From Acheta domesticus (taxonomy: Eukaryota > Arthropoda > Insecta > Orthoptera > Gryllidae), in NCBI GenBank assembly GCA_031308135.1, contig JAHLJT010000631.1, positions 191,970,955 through 192,034,954 on the forward strand: DNA of 64,000 nucleotides, given 5' to 3'. Numbering within the stretch: position 1 is the stretch's first letter; each line of letters begins with the position of its first letter. The translations under genes and the position numbers were made by a program. Below, piece after piece: positions 1 to 12,243 of the stretch. The notes below the pieces were generated by a model. It had not been told where the DNA came from, did no database searches, and saw only the letters and a program-made list of their open reading frames with translations.

Positions 1-1848
1 TTGACTATCTTGCACGCTTTGGCAGATATGCTTCTCATATCCGAAAATGTGAGCAGAAGGAACGAAAAACAAATAAATTGTGCATTGCATGTCTTGAGAA
101 TACAAGGTAATGATGTTAATAACACGTGTTTGTGGAAATACAAGTGACTAAGAATTTTAATTAAAAGTTCGACGTCAAATATATGTCTTAAGAGTTGTAT
201 TGTAACAGGTACCTTATAATTGGTCTTATCATTTACTGAAAATAAATGAACTTTGCAAACGATTATTTCAGATTAAAAAAATTGTCTCATTGAAAAAAAT
301 CACGTAAAAGTTTTGAATCTCATTCCCAAATATTTGAAAGTATTGAAATGAACACTATGTCATATTTTATAGATTTATAGTAATAATGATTGGATATTGT
401 AATTTCCAGTATGTGAAAGGCATGGAGTTTATCAGATCTCTGGGAGTAAGGATGAAATGTCTCTCCTTAACACTCTTAAGCAATTCATTTTCTTTGTAAA
501 CATTTATATCTCACGTTTGTGAATGGATTTAAAGAGACTTTCTAGACATTTAGTTTTCAAATTAATATCAATGCATAATTTAGAGAAGCACTCTTCTTGA
601 AGAGTTGCAATATAATTAGTTAGGCTTTATTTAAATAAAAATGGTGGTTATGTAGTAAGTGCAGGCATATTCGTATACGCTATCTGTACTCTGTCAATCA
701 CAGTATTATTTATGATTTAGAGATTTCGCACATTGGCATAGGAACATACTAAGACTTACGGATTTCCTCGATTTTAGCTTCTGCAAATATTGTCGTGTGG
801 AAAGCCGCAGATCCTCTTTAAGAGGAAAAAGAACCTCTGAAGCATTTGCTCTGAACTTTAGTAGCTCCTTTTCTGGGTGCACTTAGAGAATGCCTTCTCG
901 TTTTCTAAAGTACTGAGCAAAATAATGTTCTTAAGTAAATAGGAAGCGTAATTAATTGTATAAGCTTACCTTGCATACTAAATAAGTTGGAGGCACAAGG
1001 CATACAAATACCGTACTAGAAAGTTTATTTACGAATAGTTTGAAAGTAAAACATTTTCATGTTTTCTGCCAAAATGCAATTTTTGGTCTGCCTCCTGTGT
1101 CCAAGGGTATCAATATGAGAATACTCTTTCATAGACGAAGTTTCAAAAAAATTCCAGGAAGTCTCTAAATTTGCCCCATGATGTTCAATATCTAATATTT
1201 ATCGTGAAACATTATATAGATGATTTCATATTTATTGTGAAATAATTATATTATGTGCATGTACAATTAAGCGACAGAGAATATACATTATTTCAAGTAA
1301 GAAGCAAAAAATTAATATAGTGGATGATAAACGTGGCTAAAACAAAAAATGTCATAATCAGTCAGTGATGGCGATATTTGTAATTCAGCATTTCAAGTAA
1401 ATTAAAATAGTCATGAAACATATTAAAAAATGGGGACAAGAATAAGAACAATCATCCATTTACATATCAAACTTATTATAGTAATAGTTTTCTTTTATGT
1501 TAATTATATTGAGTTAAGTAAATTCCACACTGGAATGAATACTTTTCAAAGACTATGAAATACTCCACGTTTTGATTATCAAACCTACACAACATTTTGT
1601 GTGTAAACAGTGAGTATAGACCATTTATAGGTACATCACCTAGTCAATGAAAGTACGCATGAATATCCCAAGCATTTGCTCTCAGAACTGTAGTTATTCT
1701 TTTTTAGTCTAGGTAATCTTCATATCGTTTGCCGTGCTCTTAATTTCAACACTTTACAGCAATTACATTCTGAGGTAAAATGCTTATTTTTACTTTAACT
1801 AGTAGTGTTTTGCAAATTTTACACCTATAGTTAATATTTATAAGATAT
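1..1848. other. AT-rich intergenic DNA, no feature seen
   Basis: This stretch is AT-rich with many stop codons in all frames. I see no open reading frame with protein-like composition, no tandem repeat and no paired inverted termini. Confidence 0.6.
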
Positions 1849-1949
1849 TTGTTGGCTCTTTTACTCTACTATTTGCATCATTTTACGTTATTGTGGTGCT
1901 TTACCATTTTCTTATTAAGCAATTCGCGTGAAGTTTCTCATTTCTTTAC

Positions 1950-3110
1950 TCCTTCGTCTTTTCCGTCTGCTTCCCTCTCGCCTCTACTTTTAGCACCTCA
2001 GGCCCAAAAGCTGGGAGACATCCGCCTCTGTTTCCATCCATCGCGGGCGCGGGAAAGCAACTTAATTATTTTGTGCAATTTCCTGCGAGCGGCGTCTCCT
2101 TGCACGACGACTGCTCCGAACGTCGCCAAGACTTTGGTGCGGCTGTCTGGTGCGCCAGCGGTGGTGGATGAGGCAGAAGGAAACGGTGACGGTGTTCGTG
2201 ACGAAATTGGAGTGGTGATGAGCAGGTGGCAGGAGGGGTGGATAGAGGAGAGTGTCGGAAGAAGGAAGGGGAGAATGTGGAAGAACGTCGGAAGAGGCGA
2301 TGTGGAAATTGGGATGATGATGGTGTTGGATGTGGTGATGATGGAGGTTGGTTAATTTACTGACGGTGGATGATGTAGTCGGTGGTGAAGGCATTGGATG
2401 TGGATGGGTAATGGGTGCCTTGGAGTGTGCTGATAATTGTTAATATAATAGTGGGGATATCGGAGAGGGTGGCTTCAGTTTCAGTGTAATAGAAACGGCG
2501 GTAGCGATAATCATGACTGCTACCCCACTTGATGTGACGCCTTCGAAGCGCTGGTGGATATGGTGGGGGGGGCTTCTGACACTGACTGAACAATTGAAAT
2601 TCACTGTTACCATGAATGTAAATAAAATATTTGCTAACAGCTGTAACCATAATAGTGGCGGAAATAACGATAATATCGATGTCTTTAGTAGGACTGTAAA
2701 CGGCGAGTTAGTGGCGATACTGAGAGAAGCTGATAGTGTAAGCGATGGTGAAAGTGACAGTAATAATACAAATAATGACGGTGATAATAATAATGAAGAT
2801 GTAGTATATATAATAGTTACTCTCAAAGTAAAGACATTTATAATTATTGTGAAAGAGAGAGATAATCAGAGTAAAGGCGTGAATGATAATACATAGCGTG
2901 TTTTGTCAAAAAGTAAGTCCTTGAAGCGGAAACGTATCCATATTTCTGGCACTTTCCTCGTTTATTGTTTGCAGGCGCCCGGCGCGCGAGCCCACGTAAA
3001 GGTGAAAGGATTTCGCGTAGGCGTCGCGGGGGATTTCTGGAATTTTCTCCGTTCATTGTTGGATTGTTTCGAGGAAAAAATAATGACATGCTACGTTTTG
3101 TTGTGAAGAG
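1950..3110. other. mixed-composition stretch with GAT/AAT triplet runs
   Basis: Moderately GC-rich DNA at about 1960-2400 grades into DNA rich in GAT, AAT and GGT triplets at about 2490-2800. Several overlapping short frames stay open on both strands because the triplets lack stops, and their predicted peptides are low complexity (D/N/S-rich on one strand, S/T/L-rich on the other). A more GC-rich patch sits at 2970-3060 (a run of alternating G/C around 2980). I see no recognisable domain and would not call a gene. Confidence 0.45.
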
Positions 3111-3239
3111 CTGAGGAAGCTCATCGTGACAATATAAAAAGGGAAACTTTTTGTCAGTATAAATTGGGAAACCTTGGTGTGAAGATAGCTAAATCGTATG
3201 TGTCTCTCTCACTAAACGATAAATTTAAAATAATTTAAG

Positions 3240-3860
3240 TTAATGAAAGGGACAAACTGTCAGTGCGGGAATTAATATCCAAGCAAATGTATGAAACGCT
3301 GAAGCACAGGGAGAGAATAATGAAATAGTGGATGCAAGGAAATGGGGAAATGAAGAGAACAGCGAAGAAAACTAGCAATGAAGTAAACGAAATAGTGTGG
3401 GAGTGGTTTACAAGTGTAAGAACATTTTTAAATAGTGTTTGTAGTACTGTATACGTACACCATTCAAAATACATCAATAATATAAATGTATCAAATTTAA
3501 TTGTGAGTGAAATATATTCCTCAAGGTGAGTAAATAGAGAATTTTCTTCGATCTGCACATAATTTTGCGCTGTATTCTTACAGAATTTTGCTTCATTTGT
3601 ATGAAACGGAATCTTGTTTAATGCGGAAAAAAAATTCTTATTCCCTTGAGGTTCCGCTTTGAGCAAGTTTTACTGTACTACTTAAGCACTGCACTAAAAA
3701 ACGAAAACCAAAACAAATATGTTTATGTCATTCAATACATATTGTCTAAAACCGATGAAACGACAGAGGTTTACCAATATTGAAATTATGCAATCACTTT
3801 TCCAGGCAAATAATTTATTCGGTGAATTATCTCAAGCAAATTGAGTTGCTTTTGAGATAG
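3240..3860. other. AT-rich intergenic DNA, no feature seen
   Basis: AT-rich sequence with short chance open frames. There is no protein-like frame, tandem repeat or inverted termini that I can support. Confidence 0.5.
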
Positions 3861-3861
3861 T

Positions 3862-4170
3862 ATGGCATCAAAAGGACAGCAGATACAAGAGTTTGATTTA
3901 TCAAAACTGAATCTTAAACAGCGTACTCACATTAAACAACAATTAGATCAGGAACTTAATGTTTTTCAAGATTCATTGCACACTCTGAAGATTGCGCAAG
4001 GAAAGTTTCAAGAGTCAGGTGACAGTTTAGAAAAGATAATAACTGTTCTTTTGAACAGAGTTAAAGAGGTCTGAAAATAGAGTTCAAAGGATCTTTATCT
4101 AGATCTTTGCATGAATTGTACGTATAATGGTGGACTATTGTATGATATCCTGCTATCCACCTGTACGTAA
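3862..4170 (+). pseudogene. PFDN5: prefoldin subunit 5 (PFDN5) pseudogene, probable retrocopy
   Basis: The ATG at 3862 opens 70 codons whose first ~62 residues resemble the N-terminal helix of eukaryotic prefoldin subunit 5. Landmarks are LSKLNLKQ near residue 13, KQQLDQEL near 25, and LHTLKIAQGKFQESGDSLEK near 39-58. Prefoldin is the hexameric cytosolic chaperone that hands nascent actin and tubulin to the TRiC chaperonin; subunit 5 is an alpha-type subunit of about 150 residues. Here the frame ends at 4072-4074. Beyond the stop, homology appears to resume in another frame: 4073-4123 reads residues ending KGSLSRSLHELY, like the family's GSLYVPGxLHE turn. A frameshift with no splice donor at the break argues for a dead, intronless copy. 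An exon of a live gene is the alternative. Identity is fairly secure; pseudogene status less so. Confidence 0.6.
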
Positions 4171-4462
4171 AAACGTAATCAGTAACTTCTAATTATAATA
4201 ACTATAACGTTTTCATGAAGGGAAACATATGTTGACTAGTGCTAGATATTCCTTTTATTTATGTAAAAACACTAACGTAAGCATTTACTTTTTTTTACCA
4301 TTAACAAAGTTACTAAGAGCAAGTGATAACACATCAAGGACCCACTATCTTTCATTTAAAGAAAAAATCACAAAATTGTATTGAACAGAAAATTCAAATT
4401 TCTTCCGAAACGAAAACCCTCAATGTTTTTAAATACCTACACTTCGACTATGAAGTTGAAAA

Positions 4463-4690
4463 GTGAAGGTTGCTACAGAGATGCAGCTGCCCGCGAAACA
4501 AGGTGAAGTGGTAGGCAGGGCGAGGTGCAGGAGCGCGGGCTGTATTGAGATTTCGGCGGCGGTCTATTTCATCTGCGGCTCCCGCAACGTGTCGACTTCC
4601 CGGGCGTGGTGGCTGCCGTCTCCCGGCTCGCGGCGCTCCACCACACCCCGGGATATTCTCGGGGCTTCCTCTCCGGAGAGAAGTGTCTAA
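4463..4690. other. short GC-rich patch
   Basis: A GC-rich, CpG-containing island of about 220 bp sits inside AT-rich DNA. A 75-codon frame on the plus strand is open through it, but its peptide (A/R/S-rich) shows no recognisable domain. It could be a decayed repeat or a small CpG island; I cannot tell which. Confidence 0.35.
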
Positions 4691-4699
4691 TGGCGTTTC

Positions 4700-5380
4700 C
4701 TGAAAGTTATGTTAAGGGATGGTGATTGCATTAATGTAAATTATCGATTGTGCAAAGATAATTAATGCATTGCCGAAATAGGTAAATTTGCATTCAAGGC
4801 TAAGATAGGATTTAATATACTACGTTTAAATGTAGATCAGTGAAGATTAATTAGTTGGCGTTAATAAATTAATGCTCCATGAGGTGATGTAGACATTATA
4901 TTAAAATTCTATGTATTTTTTTCTCAAGCGTCCATTCCAATAATGAGTAACTACAGAACTTTTACTAGTAATTCTGTAGAGTGTCAGGTAGCACTCCAGA
5001 ACTAACATATTTGTAATGTTCATTTCATGGGTTTGCACACCACAGTCGCAAAATCCATAATAATCTAGAAATAAACAAAGTAAGTACCGTAAAAACCGCG
5101 CGAAAACAGTCACGTGCGTCCTTACGATTGAGCATCAGATTTGAGAGCTCTTTGTTTCTTCTTAACACCCGCGTTTTATCATGCCGATGCACGCGTACGC
5201 CCTTCCCCGAAAACAGTTTTTGAGCAGTTTTTTTCAGATATATTTCTCTTCAACTTTAATTCTCAGAAATATCCATAGAAAAGAAGCCGTAACACTTCCA
5301 ACCCTTCTCTTCTTTCGGCACGCATTGTCATTGTCAAACACGAACCCAAGTCACTGACCGTTCGTTCGGAAACTCCACTC
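4700..5380. other. AT-rich intergenic DNA, no feature seen
   Basis: AT-rich DNA with no protein-like frame and no repeat structure that I can support; GC content rises toward the CpG-rich patch that follows. Confidence 0.5.
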
Positions 5381-5389
5381 GAGTTGAGC

Positions 5390-5800
5390 CACGAACGTTG
5401 TCAGATCATTTCCCGTTTTTCGCGCCTGGCGCTCACCGCGCCGAGAGCCGCGAAGTTGTCGGAAGCTGCGAAGCGGCGAGCGGGCAGGGAGGCGTTTATC
5501 GAGGCGGATGGGTGCCGCAACTTCTCCCGGGTCGCCTTTCGAAGTTTGAGGGCGCGGCGCGGCGCGGCCGAGTTGCCAGGCGAGTTGCGTGGAGTAAGCG
5601 GTGGAAGGAAGCGACCGGTGGGGGTGGTCGCGGGGAGCGGGATGGGGGAAAGGGGGCGGAGAGAAAATGTGGACGCGAAGACGCTTCGTTGAGCAGCGCC
5701 GCTCTCGAGGAGACGGCGCGCGAATACCAAACCTGCGCGCGCGGCTAGCGCTCGCCCAGTGCCAAAAGATCCCCTTTCGGGGCGGACGGGTTAACGTGCC
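5390..5800. promoter_or_regulatory. CpG-rich island, possible promoter
   Basis: About 400 bp are strongly GC-rich with dense CpG (runs such as GCGCGGCGCGGC near 5550) within AT-rich surroundings. Four overlapping frames are open on both strands, the usual result of few AT-containing stop codons, so none is called a gene. An unmethylated CpG island near a transcription start is one reading; a GC-rich repeat is another. No TATA box, initiator or downstream exon could be tied to it. Confidence 0.35.
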
Positions 5801-5875
5801 TGCGGTCGCGCACTACTGCTCCAGGAGTTGGTGTGTGAGTGAACGTATTTTAGTATTTCCGGGTCCGACAACTAC

Positions 5876-6110
5876 TATACTGCGGTTTTTCTAACTTCGC
5901 CCTCCGAGGCCCGTCGTGATGATGGAATATGTTACTATATTTTGCGACGTTCTCAGACGTGCCGCCAGATAGCGCATGATCGCGACCGTATCAAGCAATG
6001 CTTGCAATCATGCGACTTCTAGGGGTATGACGGAGAAAGACGCGAAATGCCATGTGATATTCTATCGTGGCCATATGAGCGTGAGGGGCAGTTAGAAAAA
6101 TCGCACTATA
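5876..6110. mobile_element. palindromic MITE, copy A
   Basis: Terminal inverted repeats of 20 bp occupy 5876-5895 and 6091-6110, reading TATACTGCGGTTTTTCTAAC and the near-complement GTTAGAAAAATCGCACTATA (2 mismatches). The internal sequence is also roughly palindromic: GATGGAATATGT near 5920 is mirrored by GATATTCTATC near 6055. The outermost TA on each side may be the target-site duplication of a Tc1/mariner-type element. No transposase is present. Sister copies lie at 43597-43830 and 47388-47644. Confidence 0.75.
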
Positions 6111-6437
6111 TAGTTTTTTCCGTATTGTAGTGCGGAACGAACGACTATAGTATTCATATCCCATGCTTAAATCCGAACTGGAGAATTTCGAATCTAATAT
6201 TTTGTTCAAATATATTAATGCTGCGAAAATGTGCTCAGGGTGAAAAAATATGCATCAGAGGAAATAAAACTGAACATTTGCGGTTGGTAAGGAGACCGCA
6301 AAATATTTTATGCCCATCATTTTTTGTAAGATTTGTTAATTTCGTTAACTTTGTTCATTTTTGAGGGTGACGATAAAAGTTGCCTAGGGAATGAAAGTTA
6401 ATATGTATTGCAAGTCATATCGAATTTTTGCGTTTTC

Positions 6438-7966
6438 ACGGGTGTTTGTGAAAATTGCAACACCAAGAAGGAGATATACTATTACAATGAAATGTATTCC
6501 ACAGATTCGGAATATCATAATATACAAATTATTAGAATTACAGAACTGTACCTGCATTTTGATCTAGAGTATTTAGTACGATGGGAATCCGCCACGCGCT
6601 GCCTTCAGAACCTCTAGACGTCGTGGCATGGATTCAAAGAGAGCTTACGATATGCTGCTGGGAAACACACTTCCACGCAGTTTCTATGCGTGAGCACAAA
6701 GCATCAACAGTGGCTGCTTGTGTGGGGGTATGGGAAGGAACTGCAGAGTATGGGACGGAGGACCAGAACGATGTTGCTGATCGATATCCCAGACATATTC
6801 GATGGGCGACATAAGAAGCGAACGTGCAGGCCAGGGAACCAGTGGTACCCGTCGTTCTGCGCAGAAAGCTTGCACAATCCTCTCCACGTGCGATCTGGCA
6901 TTATCCTGCTGAAATATGGCATATGGAGCTGCTTGCAGGAAGGGCTGTTTTTCGGGCTCTAAAACCTCCCTGATATAGCGGCTGCTGTTCAAATTGCCTT
7001 CAATACGTTTCAGGCGTGATTACGCATTGTAGCCAATGGCGCCCAAAATCATATCACTGTGGCGTTTGTCCGCCATTGCACGAAACAAAGCAGGCCTGCA
7101 GATTGTGATCGCCACGGTAGCTTCGAACACGTTCGCTGTACCTTTGAAGCGGTACTCACCGGGAAACACTACATTTTGCGACTCAAAATGCCAGTGAACA
7201 CGTTGAGTGTCCGTTGCTATGAAAAGCATTGGTAGTTTCAGGTCATCTGAATCCGACACAGTGGTATGCATGCCAACAGTCCAGCCCTAAGCAGAAGGCG
7301 TCGAACCGTCGAGGCAGACATGATCACATTCGTTGCACTACTCCAAAGTTGATCCAACATCTTGGACGACTCCGTTCTGTCGGTTACGGTAAAATCGGAC
7401 AAGATAAAGGTCATCTCACACTGTGGTCACATTGTTTGGTCCAGTACCCGCTCGTCGCTGTATACGACCGTCCTCTGTCCACTAGTTTCCCACACGCTTC
7501 ACTGTCGTAGCAGCGCGCCGCGTTTGAGCCGCAATGTCACGGTACGACAAACCTGCTTCCCGAAGTCCAATCATCCTGCCCTGTTCGATCTCGCTCAGAT
7601 GCTGATATTGCACCCTTTGGCGTCAACAAGGCATACCGGCACTTGCTTGCACGTTTTCACATCGTTTGACGGCTCTACACCGATTGAATATGGCGTAATA
7701 CTGATCTGACCTGTCGCAGAAAGAAGGGCGCTGCTAGGCAAATATCAATGACATAACTGTACAAATTTAATCACATCTTATGGATAAACTTTTCTATCCT
7801 CCGATTTTTAAGTGATTTATTTATTATTTATTTATTTATTTATTTGTCAAAAAACTGTATATGACGTGTGGGGAAAGAAATTTATCTGCGCACATTTTCT
7901 TGAGGGCCAGAATTAAAAAAAATCCGACCATTCCTTCCGGGTGTTGCAATTTTTACAAACACCATA
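6438..7966 (-). mobile_element. Tc1-like DNA transposon, full length, inactivated
   Basis: Matching ~30-bp inverted termini lie at about 6442-6471 (starting GTGTTTGTGAAAATTGCAAC) and 7933-7962 (complement starting GTGTTTGTAAAAATTGCAAC), followed inward by CACC and GAAGG on both ends. A CA/TA dinucleotide just outside fits the TA target of Tc1 elements, although the left one is mutated. The ~1.5 kb between holds a decayed DD34E transposase on the minus strand. A (TTTA)n run at about 7813-7843 lies between the transposase start and the right terminus. Length and organisation match the usual ~1.6 kb of Tc1-like elements. Confidence 0.8.
6570..7634 (-). pseudogene. Tc1-like transposase (DD34E), several frameshifts and stops
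   Basis: Reading the minus strand from an ATG at 7634, a premature TGA stands at codon 4 (7625-7623). The helix-turn-helix region then follows near 7610-7480 (YQHLSEIEQGRMIGLREAGL, then SYRDIAAQTRRAATTVKRVW), typical of Tc1 DNA-binding domains. The catalytic core lies at 7271-6690 in shifted frames: a GAIGYNA segment, then IFQQDNARSH with the second Asp, and MSPIEYVWD with the Glu exactly 34 residues after that Asp. The C-terminal part resumes in a further frame down to about 6570 (ATVDALCSRIETAW, QQHIVSSL). In life the protein cuts and pastes its element at TA dinucleotides; this copy cannot be translated intact. Confidence 0.8.
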
Positions 7967-7969
7967 GTA

Positions 7970-10160
7970 ATTTACGTTCCAAGGACGGAAGGTATTAAGA
8001 GATGAAACGAGGCTGAAGTCTAGTCTGCGAGTCAGTACGAGTAATGTAAAAATGTACGTTTGTCGTTACGCGTTGTCGTATTTCAAATTATATCAATCAT
8101 TTGCTTCATTTTAATTTAATTTGTAGCCTGTCTTCCTACCTTCGCTAGCACTATTCTCAATACACCATTATCTGCTACTCGAAAAAGTCTTCTAGATTTT
8201 TAGTAAATAAAAAAGATCCACTGCAGTGAAGATTTTAAAATAGAAAGGAAACAAATTGTCAAGTTTCCGAAACCCATACGAAAGAAATCAAATGAATTAT
8301 TGTAATATTTAATAGGTATTATTCTTATGGTATTATTAGGCCTTATTAATATGAAAAAATGCCAGAAAAAGGCATGAATAATTTAGTTCTTATAAAAGAT
8401 AAATGTTTACGTGATTAATGACGAACATATACGTGTCAGATGAACAGTGCATCCTGCTGTAGCCTCACAGGGTTGTAAATTATTGCATATAATTATAGTA
8501 ACTTTATTAATGTGTTAACAAATAGTACTGTTACTACAGTTGCAGTGATTATATGCAGTGATTTCATTCTGACTGTTCAAGTCAGATTCTTTCAAATTTC
8601 ATTGTGACTTCGGAAATTTCATTGTGAATTCGTGATCTGGTTAGATTGCTAGGGGATCATACTTTTAGAAAATAATCTTGGGAATCAAAATTCTTAGTTC
8701 TTAAGTTGACATGAGAATTTATTACAGTTCGCAAACTTTAAGGTTCCATTGTTACGCCTGGTTAGAATCACATAAACAACCGAAATTCGACCTACCATGA
8801 AATTAATTCCGTTTTTGATATTTTAAGAATTGTAGGGTCTGTTTTTCTTATATTGTCGTATTCTGGCAAGATATTAGCATAGTTTTCATTGCCCACGTAG
8901 TTGAGGAACGGAAATTTTAAGCAAAAAATATTACTTTTACAAACTTTCTGCCAAATCCTGATAAAAATGTTTGCTAATATTACGAAATAAATACTATTCA
9001 GTTTTTAAATAGGTTCAAAATTCAAATTTTTAACTTGACTTTTAAAGTTAAGTAAATTGGATTTTTTTCTCTCCTTCAAATCGTAGACCACGGAACCATT
9101 AATAACTAATTCCTTTCTAACAAAATTATTCGTTGAAATTATCGTATGCTTTGATGATTTTGAATGACATTGCATATTGCATATCACCATATATTAGTAA
9201 TTGGAATATTAGCTGACTTATTTCAAAGATATACATGAAGATTTTAGATCGGCATGTAATTATTATATGAAACATTCCCTGCAATAGCTTAGTACCACGA
9301 TTTCGATTCTATTTAATTCCACGTGGGATGCATTCCACAGCATCATGGTACCTTTAGTGGCTTGTCCGATTCTACATTTCGCTCCACCCACATTTGGTAC
9401 GTAAAAGGATTTCTTGATTCCTAAGAGTGGACGAGATGATGTCATTAGTTCCAGGGAGTAAGCAGGGCGACACTTAATTCCACTCGCGTTGCGTTACAGA
9501 ACAAAGCAGTATCAGTTTAACGTGGCGAGCCAACATCACACTGCACTCACTCGGCACAAATCGTATGCAGTCCAATGCAAGTCCCCTAAGAGTGAACAAA
9601 GAACAAACATTATCATAATTTTCTATTTGACTATTTCAACAATAATTTTGTGTGTAAAGTTTGAAGACTGAAAACGGTATTCGTGTTTGAAGGTAACACG
9701 AAAAATGACAATTAAAAGGCGCAGCATGTACTAAATATTATTAATTTCTAGTGCTCATGAAAGAAAATTATATCGGCCATGTGATAGGTTCTATGGTTTA
9801 GTTAGATACCTAGAATCACTTGAAAAATCCAAGCAATAAAAAAATTCGATTTTGACTGAAAAATGCAAATATGTGATTGTGTTATTCTTTGCACTCTCAT
9901 ACTTTGTGAACCACTGGATTCTCTCTCTCATTGCATCACAGCTTACGACAAAGCTAACTTCATGGGTCAGCAAGGCTCCAAACAAGACGTCTCCTATTTA
10001 ATATTTGCTATTCACATGTGATATTATGGAGTAGCTACATGTTTTTATAATCCTGGCATGCAATGAAGCGTAGTGCCTTTCATAAACTATATTATGTTAT
10101 TGTAGGTGTTCGTAAGGACTGTTTTTGTTGAAATATTTAATGCACTGCAGTTTTACACGA
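7970..10160. other. AT-rich intergenic DNA, no clear feature
   Basis: About 2.2 kb of AT-rich DNA. A somewhat more complex stretch at 9260-9600 contains short open frames on both strands, but no domain, inverted termini or tandem repeats are evident. Confidence 0.5.
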
Positions 10161-10164
10161 GAGT

Positions 10165-10222
10165 ATTATTATGTTATTATTATTATTATATTATTATTAT
10201 TATTATTATTATCATCACCAAT
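10165..10222. repeat. (TTA)n microsatellite
   Basis: An imperfect run of TTA/TAT triplets of about 55 bp, interrupted near 10176 and 10191. Confidence 0.85.
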
Positions 10223-10689
10223 AATCATAATCATAGTGTTTACTTTACTGATGAAGGCCAAGAGTTGAGTACAAAAAGTTTACTTTTTTAACAGTATATG
10301 TGGTATTAGTACACCTAGTGTAGAGCGAGAAAGTACTGGAATCTATTCGAAAAAAGCCAACAAGCCGCGCTTTTGCTGGCAGAATCAATTTTGAGGGTTC
10401 CTGTAACGAAAGAAGTGGCTATTTATTATTTACTGTGAGTTTACTCTGTGACGTGTAAGGATGTGTGAATGCTTGCGATGCTGTCACGAACAACTTTTGA
10501 CATGTTAGGAGCGTTTGGTCTCCAGCATGAAACACATGTCAAAATTAAGGTCTGTTAGTGCTGTTTAAAGGTGTTTAAAATAAAAATGTATGATTTTTGA
10601 AGTCGTTAGATAGATGCAATCAAGCAGTGCAAAACCCGAAAAAATTGCAATCCAACTTACGGGAGCCGGGCACCAGAATGTGGCGTTAC

Positions 10690-11139
10690 GTATACTGGCC
10701 TTACCCAGTTCCCATTACACCCCATGATCTTTCTTATGTATTGGAGTGCCACAGATGAAAATCACTGGGGGTTAAGTCAAGGCTGTGTACGGTGGATGTT
10801 TCGACAGGCCATTCGCCGCAAGCGTCCTGGTCTCCTGTCAAAGGATTGTGATTCTTCTGGATGACATTGCCCGCCCTCACGCAGCAAGACCAACGCAGGA
10901 GCTATTGCGGACATTTTGATTGGGGACGCTTGGAACATCTACCTTATAGCCCTGACTTAGTCCTCAGTGATTTTCATCTGTTTGGGCCCCTAAACAATCA
11001 TTTGGGTGGCCGTCATTTTGATTCAGATGATGCCGTAATCAATGAGGTTACATGTTGGCTGCGACAGCCACCAAAGGACTGCTTTGCTGCTGGCTTTCAA
11101 GGACTTGTAATGAGAAGGGATACGTATCTGAATGTATAG
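10690..11139 (+). pseudogene. mariner-type transposase (DD34D), truncated and frameshifted
   Basis: The catalytic half of a mariner transposase is readable across frames. It shows AIRRKRPGLLSK near 10810-10846, then LDDIARPHAARPTQELL near 10855-10905. A frame change follows, then LEHLPYSPDLVLSDFHLFGP and LNNHLGGRHF (from about 10930), and a C-terminal Y-L-N-V just before a stop at 11137-11139. Counting through the frameshift gives 34 residues between the second and third catalytic Asp, as expected for DD34D mariners. The first catalytic region and the N-terminal helix-turn-helix are not convincing in the DNA upstream. A possible right terminus is at about 11215-11236 (complement TACGAGGGCATGTCAAT), but no matching left terminus was found. 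Confidence 0.72.
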
Positions 11140-11239
11140 GGTGATTATGTGGAAAAGTGAAATAAATGTCAGAAAGTTACTTTGATTATTTTTGCCTCAA
11201 TTCCGTTTTGCGATTTTTTTATTGACATGCCCTCGTAAT

Positions 11240-12240
11240 TTCCTTAATTTTAATACTTCAAATTTATTTTTGCCATACGTGTGAGAAGAGCAAAGGTATG
11301 TTAAAAGTTAAAAAACTTGTTTATAGTAAATATTTTTTTAAATAAATAATTATTTCATTTTAAAATATGACCCGTTACGTTCTTTAAAATTCGAACTAAC
11401 ATCGGCTTACTTTTTCTGTGCGTTATGGAGACATAAAATTGTGAATTTATTTTCATGCTATATAAAAGAGAAGAAGATTAATAAGTGAAATACGTGCAAG
11501 ATATTTCTGCTAAATAGGTAATACGATGAACCTTTTTTACCCAGATACATTTTACATTTTAGTAAATGGAAAAGAAAGCATAAATTCATGACGTGTTCAA
11601 TAAAGAAGAGTAATTGGAAAAGTTTTCTTGCGACACTTTCATGCCAACTTTTTTAAGTTTCTGACCTACGGCAGTTTCAAACTTTTCCAATACATTTTTA
11701 AGGCAACTTTGATCACTTTTGAGTCTGTAATGCCTTTATAAATATATTGAATCAAAAGCGAAATTACAAGATTAATGTAAAAGAATGTGGCAGGAGACAT
11801 GAGATAAATACTATTTTTTATTGTAATGAATGACGTTTAATATGTAAAACAGAAATTCACTACATTTATAGTTGTAAATGTACTATCAAAGTAATGTTTA
11901 ATTAAATAGTAATGAAGCATTAGTATAATAGACATAAACACACACTTCAATAATTTATGCTTCCACAAATTGTGGTCGTGTTAAAATATAGTTTGGTATA
12001 TCGTGAATAAAAATTGTCTCAACAATTTTAATGTTTAAAATTTAGATAATGACAACGCTCCTGAACATTCTAATATTTTCAACAGGAGAACATTGACCTC
12101 ATCTAGCAAACAAGTATATTCTCTTGGTTATAAATGAACTCTCAAGCATAATTGAAATATTATGAAAATAGAAATTTGCAAAATATTTATATGGCAAAAT
12201 ATTAATGTAGTAAAATAATTTCAAACGAATGATATTTACT
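11240..12240. other. AT-rich intergenic DNA, no feature seen
   Basis: Very AT-rich (many AAATT and TTTA tracts), with stop codons in every frame and no repeat structure that I can support. Confidence 0.55.
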
Positions 12241-12243
12241 TGC

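Noticed and set aside
2513..2896. 127-codon Asp/Asn-rich frame
   Set aside because: It arises from GAT/AAT triplet repeats; the opposite strand is equally open.
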